Source: GCA-2705445 sp002705445
Lineage (GTDB): Bacteria; Pseudomonadota; Gammaproteobacteria; Poriferisulfidales; GCA-002705445
Assembly: GCA_045561235.1 (NCBI GenBank)
Contig: JBJKYB010000001.1
Coordinates: forward strand, 1 to 64,000
Reading direction: 5' to 3'
DNA length: 64,000 nt
In this document: piece by piece, positions 62,144 through 64,000 of the stretch
How positions within the stretch are numbered: position 1 is the stretch's first letter
How the letters are laid out: the number at the start of each line of letters is the position of its first letter
The notes under the pieces: model-generated
What the model was told of the DNA's origin: nothing
The model's input: only the letters and a program-made list of their open reading frames with translations
Database searches by the model: none
Translations under genes and position numbers: made by a program

Positions 62144-63010
62144 ATGATTACATTTAATCCTGAAATCTTAAAAATACCAGCTTTTATGACAAAGTTTATA
62201 GATATAAATAACTTGAGCAGTTTTAAAAAGTTTTTGTTAATTTTAAAAGGAAAATTAACAAGTTATATATTTAATAATTTAAGTAATAAGAATATATGTA
62301 GATTTATTAATTTATTTTTTAAACCTGATGGTGACTTAATTTATTCAGATGGCTATTTTGTTAAAAAAACTAAAGAAAAAGATATTTATTATCCAAATAC
62401 AAGGTTTACACGAATCGTTATTGATCAAAAAAGATTTCTTGAGTACCTGTTTAATTCTTATTTACTAGATCACATAGATTTTTTTAACGGAGATTTAATC
62501 ATTGATTGTGGGGCAAATGTTGGTGAATTAGATTTAGCTTTCAAACAAAAAAAAATAAATATTGATTATGTTGGAATTGAACCTGAACCCAAAACATTTT
62601 ATTGCTTGAATAAGAATTCAAATAGTCAGAATTTAAATTTATGCTTATCTGAAAAGGAGGGCTCAGTACAATTTTATATTGATAGCCTTGGTGCTAATTC
62701 ATCCATGATAAGCTCTCAGACTACTGAAAAATCAATTGAGGTACCCACTAAAAGATTAGATAGTATCTTTTTAGATAAAAAAATAAAATTGCTAAAAATC
62801 GATGCAGAGGGATCAGAGCCAGAGGTGCTAAATGGAACATTAGGAATAATCAAAAATATCGATTATATCAGTGTTGATTGTGGAGCTGAAAGAGGGGTCT
62901 CTCAAGAAACTACTTTCAGGGAAGTATATAAAATTATGGCAGAAAACAATTTTGAAATTGTTGACATATACCAACAGAGGTTTACTGTGCTATTTAGAAA
63001 TAAAAAATGA
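62144..63010 (+). CDS. FkbM-family methyltransferase
   Basis: This 288-residue SAM-dependent methyltransferase has GDLIIDCGANVGELDLAF (motif I, about residue 118), YVGIEPEPKTFYCLNKN (motif II region), VPTKRLDSIF and LLKIDAEGSEPEVLNG, the FkbM signature. It probably methylates a hydroxyl on a glycan sugar. It overlaps the next gene by four bases (ATGA), which is consistent with a linked role. Confidence 0.9.
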   Translation: MITFNPEILKIPAFMTKFIDINNLSSFKKFLLILKGKLTSYIFNNLSNKNICRFINLFFKPDGDLIYSDGYFVKKTKEKDIYYPNTRFTRIVIDQKRFLEYLFNSYLLDHIDFFNGDLIIDCGANVGELDLAFKQKKINIDYVGIEPEPKTFYCLNKNSNSQNLNLCLSEKEGSVQFYIDSLGANSSMISSQTTEKSIEVPTKRLDSIFLDKKIKLLKIDAEGSEPEVLNGTLGIIKNIDYISVDCGAERGVSQETTFREVYKIMAENNFEIVDIYQQRFTVLFRNKK

Positions 63011-64000
63011 ATTACTTTGAGTTAAATTTGCAAATTGAAAATTTTATAAAATCTTTAAAAAAGTCAGAGTATTCATTTAAACCAGTTTTAGATGGTTCAA
63101 CTGAATCTGGATTAAGTATCGAATTAGGGTTTACATGTTATGCTATAAAAACACTGTACACTATAAATTCTCCAGTTGTTACTGATAGTAAGGAAATTAA
63201 GAAATATACAGATTTTATAAAATCATTTTCAAAAAGCAAAAAAGGCTTTCCATACGGTTCATTTATTGATGAGAATTATTTAAACAGTTATAAAAAGAAA
63301 TATTTTTTATTGTTAATTAAAAACATTGCAAAATTTACACTTGCTAGGATAAAGTTTTTAGAAATATCACCAAATTTTAAATTAAAAGAGTTTATATCAG
63401 CAGAAACAAAACAATCACTTTCTACTTTAAAACAAATCGGAATTGAGTTTAGTGACTATTCATCAGGTTTCCCAAATAATGAACTTAGTATAAAAAAGTA
63501 TTCTAACTCTCTAGATTGGTCAAAACCTTGGAATGCGGGTGCTCAGCTATCAGGTATATGTATTTTTAATTCATACACGAATAATAAAGATAAAATTCGA
63601 AAAATTATTGACGATATTTTAAAAGAGTTAGTTCAAAGCGATGGTGCTTATTATCAAGGAAAAAATATTGGAGATTCAGAAAAGATAAACGGGGCAATGA
63701 AAGTAATAACTGGAATGGATTGGTTAGGCATAGAAATTCATAAACCAAAAGAATTGATTGATATTTGTTTGTCTCATAAACCAAATAGTGAAGGTTGTGA
63801 TTTAGTAGATGTTGTTTATGTCTTGTTCAAGTGCAACCAGCTAACAGATTACAAACATAAAGATATAGAGATGTACTTGGAAAGTTTACTCCCGAGTATT
63901 ATGTCTCATTACCATGCTGATTATGGTGGTTTTTCTTATTTTAAAAATAAAAGTCAAACACATTATTACGGAGTTGAAATTTCTTATGGACATAATTCTC
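63007..64000 (+). CDS. Unknown protein, open at the right edge (possible alpha/alpha-toroid enzyme)
   Basis: This reading frame starts at ATG 63007, overlapping the FkbM stop, and remains open to the end of the window (more than 330 codons). Motifs such as PWNAGAQLSG, DGAYYQGKN, GAMKVITGMDW and HADYGGFSYF look like the repeated Gly/aromatic helix-turn units of alpha/alpha toroid folds (terpene-cyclase or epimerase-like), but I cannot assign a family. The overlap with the methyltransferase suggests involvement in modification of the glycan. Confidence 0.55.
   Translation, partial: MNYFELNLQIENFIKSLKKSEYSFKPVLDGSTESGLSIELGFTCYAIKTLYTINSPVVTDSKEIKKYTDFIKSFSKSKKGFPYGSFIDENYLNSYKKKYFLLLIKNIAKFTLARIKFLEISPNFKLKEFISAETKQSLSTLKQIGIEFSDYSSGFPNNELSIKKYSNSLDWSKPWNAGAQLSGICIFNSYTNNKDKIRKIIDDILKELVQSDGAYYQGKNIGDSEKINGAMKVITGMDWLGIEIHKPKELIDICLSHKPNSEGCDLVDVVYVLFKCNQLTDYKHKDIEMYLESLLPSIMSHYHADYGGFSYFKNKSQTHYYGVEISYGHNS

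Noticed and set aside
1..64000. CRISPR array, insertion sequence or integrase gene
   Set aside because: No regularly spaced repeats, transposase motifs or tyrosine recombinase signature (R...HxxR...Y) were found in any listed protein.

Overview
The window looks like a piece of the chromosome of a very AT-rich, streamlined actinobacterium, most likely a marine lineage of the Candidatus Actinomarina type. Lineage evidence: a WhiB-family Fe-S regulator, an MpaB/DUF2236 oxygenase typical of actinobacteria, short or overlapping gene junctions, and many start codons lying about 6-8 bases after a TATAAT box (leaderless transcripts). The exact lineage is an inference.

Positions 1-19,800 are mostly housekeeping. 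They hold the end of an IspD/TarI-like cytidylyltransferase with a SAF-domain dehydrogenase; a mannitol PTS operon (IIC, IIB, IIA, mannitol-1-phosphate dehydrogenase, HPr) with a terminator-like hairpin between IIC and IIB; a CorC/HlyC protein; a single-domain response regulator; NfeD; WhiB; an mrp-selA-selB operon on the minus strand; an IscA-like protein; an OmpR-type regulator; type II glutamine synthetase; a NifU-type protein; and argS.

From about 19,000 onward, surface-glycan genes dominate and are tied to tRNA genes. The 3' ends of tRNA-Arg (19,871), tRNA-Lys (24,666) and tRNA-Phe (26,322, just after tRNA-Asp) are each directly followed by glycan-assembly or cargo genes. At tRNA-Arg the neighbouring glycosyltransferase even uses the tRNA antisense strand as its last 11 codons. 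Downstream of tRNA-Phe are four copies of a tRNA-Phe-derived sequence, each with its own TATAAT box 7 bases before the tRNA start. They lie at 27,588, 35,178, 36,619 and 37,619 and decay progressively with distance from the intact tRNA. The first carries an exact 45-base copy of the tRNA 3' end. The intervals between copies are small cassettes, two of them with a single gene. I read this as a layered record of successive insertions at tRNA-Phe, similar in logic to tRNA-anchored elements of marine picoplankton. No recombinase gene is visible.

From 37,660 to the end is one large glycan island: TylF- and FkbM-type methyltransferases, GT2, GT4 and GT-C glycosyltransferases, two GtrA proteins, an ABC flippase, an O-antigen ligase/polymerase-like protein and the GDP-L-fucose pathway (gmd, fcl). 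The block 39,310-47,777 appears to make an unusual activated sugar from a sugar phosphate. It contains several fusions: SIS-HAD, GtrA-ribulose-phosphate epimerase and nucleotidyltransferase-histidine phosphatase. It also has an AraD-like epimerase, a CMP-sugar synthetase-like protein and a 2H phosphoesterase. Two glycosyltransferase genes show decay: one is a pseudogene with lesions only in its first third, and one has apparently lost its ATG start by a single G-to-A change.
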